From Lachnospiraceae bacterium UBA3386 (GTDB taxonomy: Bacteria; Bacillota; Clostridia; Lachnospirales; Lachnospiraceae), in NCBI GenBank assembly GCA_002358875.1, contig DEPS01000087.1, positions 457 to 8,304 of the forward strand: a DNA stretch of 7,848 nucleotides, given 5' to 3'. The position numbers were made by a program, and so were the translations under genes. Positions 6,801 to 7,848 of this stretch are shown here, piece by piece (position 1 is the stretch's first letter; every line of letters begins with the position of its first letter). The notes under the pieces were generated by a model. The model searched no databases and was not told the origin of the DNA. It saw only the letters and a program-made list of their open reading frames with translations.

Positions 6801-7127
6801 CGAGCCTGCGGCACCTGCCTTTGACTGCCCGCGGGGTGCACTTGCCTGACGGCTTCCGGAAGCCGTACTGCCACCGGGATTATAAGCGCCTGATCCGCTT
6901 GAATACGCTCCGCGCTGGCCGCCCTGCGCATTCCCGCCGGTCACGATGATGATCTTTTTCTTTTTGACGGGCTTTTTTGCTCCTTCTGCGGCAGCCGGTT
7001 TTTCCGCCGCTTTCACTTTTTCTTCTGTCTCACTCCGTCTCATTTCATTCTTGTCGGATACCAACTTGACTGCGCCCTCCTCCATGATCCTGTCCGCTGA
7101 CACGCCAGCGTTCTCTTCGTTTTTCAT
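3891..7127 (-). CDS. infB: translation initiation factor IF-2, long form
   Basis: IF2 is the GTPase that places fMet-tRNA on the 30S subunit and promotes 50S joining. The G domain is intact: GHVDHGKTS (587-595), Thr614 in GGITQAIGAY, DTPGH (633-637), NKID (687-690) and SAK (723-725). Domains II, III and the fMet-tRNA-binding C-terminal domain follow to residue 1078. One IF2_N-type helical motif is visible at about 500-552 (ISIRDLAERMHL onward). The usual first IF2_N motif at the very N-terminus (MAK-VYELAKEL type) is not seen. Residues 64-154 and 313-460 are Gly/Arg/Ser/Gln-rich with RGG triplets; 186-305 is Ala/Glu-rich and helical, with a tandem 10-residue repeat. At 1078 residues it is long for the family (commonly 700-950). 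The ATG at 7127 has GGGGAG only two bases upstream, so the start is uncertain; ATG 7085 and TTG 7064 (with GGAGGAGGG about ten bases upstream) are in-frame alternatives. Confidence 0.97.
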   Translation of the reverse strand: MKNEENAGVSADRIMEEGAVKLVSDKNEMRRSETEEKVKAAEKPAAAEGAKKPVKKKKIIIVTGGNAQGGQRGAYSSGSGAYNPGGSTASGSRQASAPRGQSKAGAAGSTGSNSGGRGGQQQRAAGGQGRDRAAAGGARGNRQGSGSGSSGRGRTQAQPVHKLIKPTIRQTQMEVDFHKPVQQPRRSEAAKKAEEAAALAAREQEVAALAAREQEAAAAAAAARALEAAKAETVKAPEGNVETGVTAVTDAARESQAVLSAADKAVEKESAQPAEAVSGAFGAEAAQAPAAEETSGKAGAAVDAGEGSVPGDSDTGRGQRQAAQAGQGRGQRQTGEARDARGGRGGRDGASRGASSQQGSGSRSARSDQPSKGQGAQRGGVSAAKDGSGSRDGRGQGAQRGAGPAKGVSNLKGAQKGGSSRKDGASRGGAGSMGSGRGDSEKRSGDKSRKQGYQDRDRRSKKDQIYNEDEKTRKNRSGRFIRPEKKEETPVEEQIKTISVPEKISIRDLAERMHLQTAEIIKKLFLQGRMMTPNSEVTYDEAEEIALGYEILCEKEQKVDVIEELLREDEENEDEMVARPPVICVMGHVDHGKTSLLDAIRSTSVTSKEAGGITQAIGAYMVTVDGRDITFLDTPGHEAFTAMRMRGANSTDIAILVVAADDGVMPQTIEAISHAKAAGVEIIVAINKIDKDGANPERVKQELTEYDLVPTAWGGSTEFVEVSAKKGIGIEDLLETILLTADIMELKANPNRKARGLVLEAMLDKGRGPVANVLVQKGTLHIGDFISAGSASGKVRAMIDDKGRRVKEATPSHPVEILGLSDVPSAGEVFLAHDDLQTAKSYADTYKVQRKEELIEETRMRMNLDDLFSQMKEGTLKEFNIILKADVQGSVEALRQSLLKLTNEEVVVKVIHAAVGNITESDVSLASASNAVIIGFNVRPDMLAKSMADQEKVDIRLYKVIYQAIDAVEAALKGMRAPVYEERVIGHAQVRQLFKASRVGNIAGSMVIDGIVRRGCKVRITRGGEQIYEGSLASLKRFKDDVKEVREGFDCGLVFEGFDAMQVDDIVEAYDLVEIPRD
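6481..6540 (-). repeat. two-copy 30-bp tandem repeat inside infB
   Basis: The two adjacent 30-base units, 6481-6510 and 6511-6540, agree at 27 of 30 positions. They encode AALAAREQEV and AALAAREQEA (residues 197-216 of IF2), followed by a run of alanines. The unit is a multiple of three, so copy number can change without breaking the frame. It probably extends a charged, Ala-rich single helix between the two Gly/Arg-rich tracts. Confidence 0.85.
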
Positions 7128-7152
7128 AACTCCCCATTATCCATTATCAACA

Positions 7153-7506
7153 CTATTGTAATGGCTTTTTTCTTTCACGATCCTTATCCGGATCCAATGC
7201 CGCCGCTTCCTCGAAAAGCTTTAAAAGATTCCCGGCAAAACCGCTGTCCGTGACAGCGATCACTGCCCTGGACTGCTTCCCGACGGCGCGGCCGAGTTTT
7301 TCTTTTGTGCTGTAAAAACGATATGGAATCTTATAGTGGCTGCACTTATCCGTAAACTTTTTTGAAGTATTTTCCTGTGCTTCCTCAGCGATAATGACCA
7401 GACGGGCTTTTCTGCTTTTGACAGCTTCCTCCGCGGAAAAACCTCCGGAAACCACCTTTCCTGCCTTCGCCGCAAGGCCCAGAAGCGACAAAACCCTATC
7501 CTGCAT
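7153..7506 (-). CDS. ylxQ: L7Ae/L30e-family RNA-binding protein YlxQ
   Basis: YlxQ belongs to the L7Ae/L30e/S12e/Gadd45 fold, whose members bind kink-turn RNA; its own role is still poorly defined. The LGLAAKAGKVVSG segment near the N-terminus, the LVIIAEEAQENTSKK segment with the loop that contacts RNA in relatives, and AVIAVTDSGFAGNLLK near the end fit the family. The frame could begin at GTG 7512, but that codon overlaps the ribosome binding site GGAGG (7516-7512). The ATG at 7506 is five bases after it and is the better start, giving 117 residues. It overlaps the end of rnpM by 11 bases, implying translational coupling, and ends 25 nt before infB. The C-terminus is a short charged tail (DPDKDRERKK). 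Confidence 0.9.
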   Translation of the reverse strand: MQDRVLSLLGLAAKAGKVVSGGFSAEEAVKSRKARLVIIAEEAQENTSKKFTDKCSHYKIPYRFYSTKEKLGRAVGKQSRAVIAVTDSGFAGNLLKLFEEAAALDPDKDRERKKPLQ

Positions 7507-7768
7507 CTGCACCTCCAGCCTCCGCCTTCAGGCGGTCTATACTCTGTGCAGAAACCTGTGCGTGAAATGCCCTGGAAAAGCTTTTTCTTTTGACAGCCGT
7601 CTCCAGACAGGCGGGATCATCGCAAAGATAAGCCCCGCGCCCATTTGCCCGGCCGCTTCTGTCGATCTGCAGTTCTCCTTCCGGAGTCAGAACGATCCGG
7701 ACCATTTCTTTTTTCGGCCTTATCTGCTGGCATCCGATACAGGTGCGCATCGGGATTTTTTTAGGCAT
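7496..7768 (-). CDS. rnpM: RNase P modulator RnpM (YlxR family)
   Basis: This 90-residue basic protein is the YlxR family member found between nusA and ylxQ in Bacillota. In Bacillus subtilis the protein has been reported to bind RNase P RNA and damp its activity, hence the name RnpM. Family marks are RTCIGCQQIRPKKEMVRIV (residues 8-26) and GRGAYLCDDPACLETAVKRK (43-62). Cys10, Cys13, Cys49 and Cys54 form two pairs that could bind a metal or stabilise the fold. The ATG at 7768 has a perfect AGGAGG (7780-7775) six bases upstream, the strongest ribosome binding site in the window. The last codons, rich in Ala and Gly, carry the ribosome binding site of ylxQ. Confidence 0.93.
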   Translation of the reverse strand: MPKKIPMRTCIGCQQIRPKKEMVRIVLTPEGELQIDRSGRANGRGAYLCDDPACLETAVKRKSFSRAFHAQVSAQSIDRLKAEAGGADAG

Positions 7769-7778
7769 TTTTTTCCTC

Positions 7779-7848
7779 CTATGCCGCAGCGCGTAAGCGC
7801 GAAGGCTCCCGAGGCGTTTTCGCGGAGGCGAAAACGGCGATGGGATCA
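7779..7848 (-). CDS. possible partial 3' end of the upstream gene (nusA expected)
   Basis: One minus-strand frame is open from the window edge for 22 codons, starting DPIAVFASAKTPREP and ending in a TAG (7781-7779) that overlaps the AGGAGG of rnpM. A stop overlapping the next ribosome binding site is typical of operons, and nusA is the usual gene here. However, the peptide does not resemble a NusA tail I know, and it is wholly encoded by the palindromic segment. Another frame has TGA exactly at 7848-7846, which could instead be the real nusA stop. I therefore give this low confidence. Confidence 0.25.
   Translation of the reverse strand, partial: DPIAVFASAKTPREPSRLRAAA
7783..7845. repeat. 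palindrome-dense segment between nusA and rnpM
   Basis: Two adjacent hairpins fill this segment. The first (7783-7806) has GCC/GGC outer pairs, a 3x3 internal loop, and a GCGC/GCGC stem with a four-base loop, GTAA on the plus strand. The second has a perfect 9-bp stem CGTTTTCGC/GCGAAAACG (7815-7823 with 7828-7836), loop GGAG, and an outer TCCC/GGGA pair (7807-7810 with 7842-7845). No T tract follows on either strand, so it is not a standard terminator. The compact design resembles interspersed REP-like palindromes; only a genome search could show whether it is repeated. It may alternatively be the coding end of nusA. Confidence 0.55.

Noticed and set aside
7507..7512. GTG 7512 as the ylxQ start
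   Set aside because: The codon overlaps the GGAGG ribosome binding site; ATG 7506 lies at the correct five-base spacing.

Overview
The window is a stretch of chromosomal housekeeping DNA, most likely from a Gram-positive anaerobe of the Bacillota (Clostridia; Lachnospiraceae is my best guess). The guess rests on gene order, the AGGAGG-type ribosome binding sites, the style of the protein sequences and moderate GC content. All seven genes lie on the minus strand. The order, in the direction of transcription, is rnpM (ylxR), ylxQ, infB, rbfA, nrnA, truB, ribF, the downstream part of the classic nusA-infB operon. No mobile element, CRISPR array, tRNA or rRNA gene is visible.

Upstream block (7848 to about 3790): the last 67 bases hold a palindrome-dense segment between the expected nusA gene (outside the window) and rnpM. 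Then come rnpM and ylxQ, which overlap by 11 bases, and a very long infB of 1078 codons. Its N-terminal half is low-complexity Gly/Arg/Ser-rich and Ala-rich sequence. A hairpin with a T tract follows infB.

Break (3592-3890): the operon is not simply continuous here. The T tract of the infB terminator overlaps the -35 element of a good extended -10 promoter. From there a leader of about 170 nt, with a palindrome and a repeated ribosome-binding-site motif, runs to rbfA, which starts with TTG.

Downstream block (3591 to 132): rbfA and nrnA are 2 nt apart. A 106-nt spacer full of inverted repeats separates nrnA from truB, and truB is 25 nt from ribF. After ribF there is a weak terminator-like hairpin. 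A well-formed promoter at 62-90 then fires out of the window into an unidentified, probably structured leader; rpsO is the usual next gene in Bacillota, but it is not visible here.

Functionally the genes serve RNA and translation: RnpM and YlxQ are small RNA-binding proteins, IF2 starts translation, RbfA matures the 30S subunit, NrnA degrades very short RNAs, TruB makes pseudouridine 55 in tRNA, and RibF makes FMN and FAD. I found no convincing undescribed system. The points most worth checking are the terminator/promoter overlap, the palindromic element at the right edge, the inverted repeats before truB, the unusual IF2 N-terminus, and the structured leader at the left edge.
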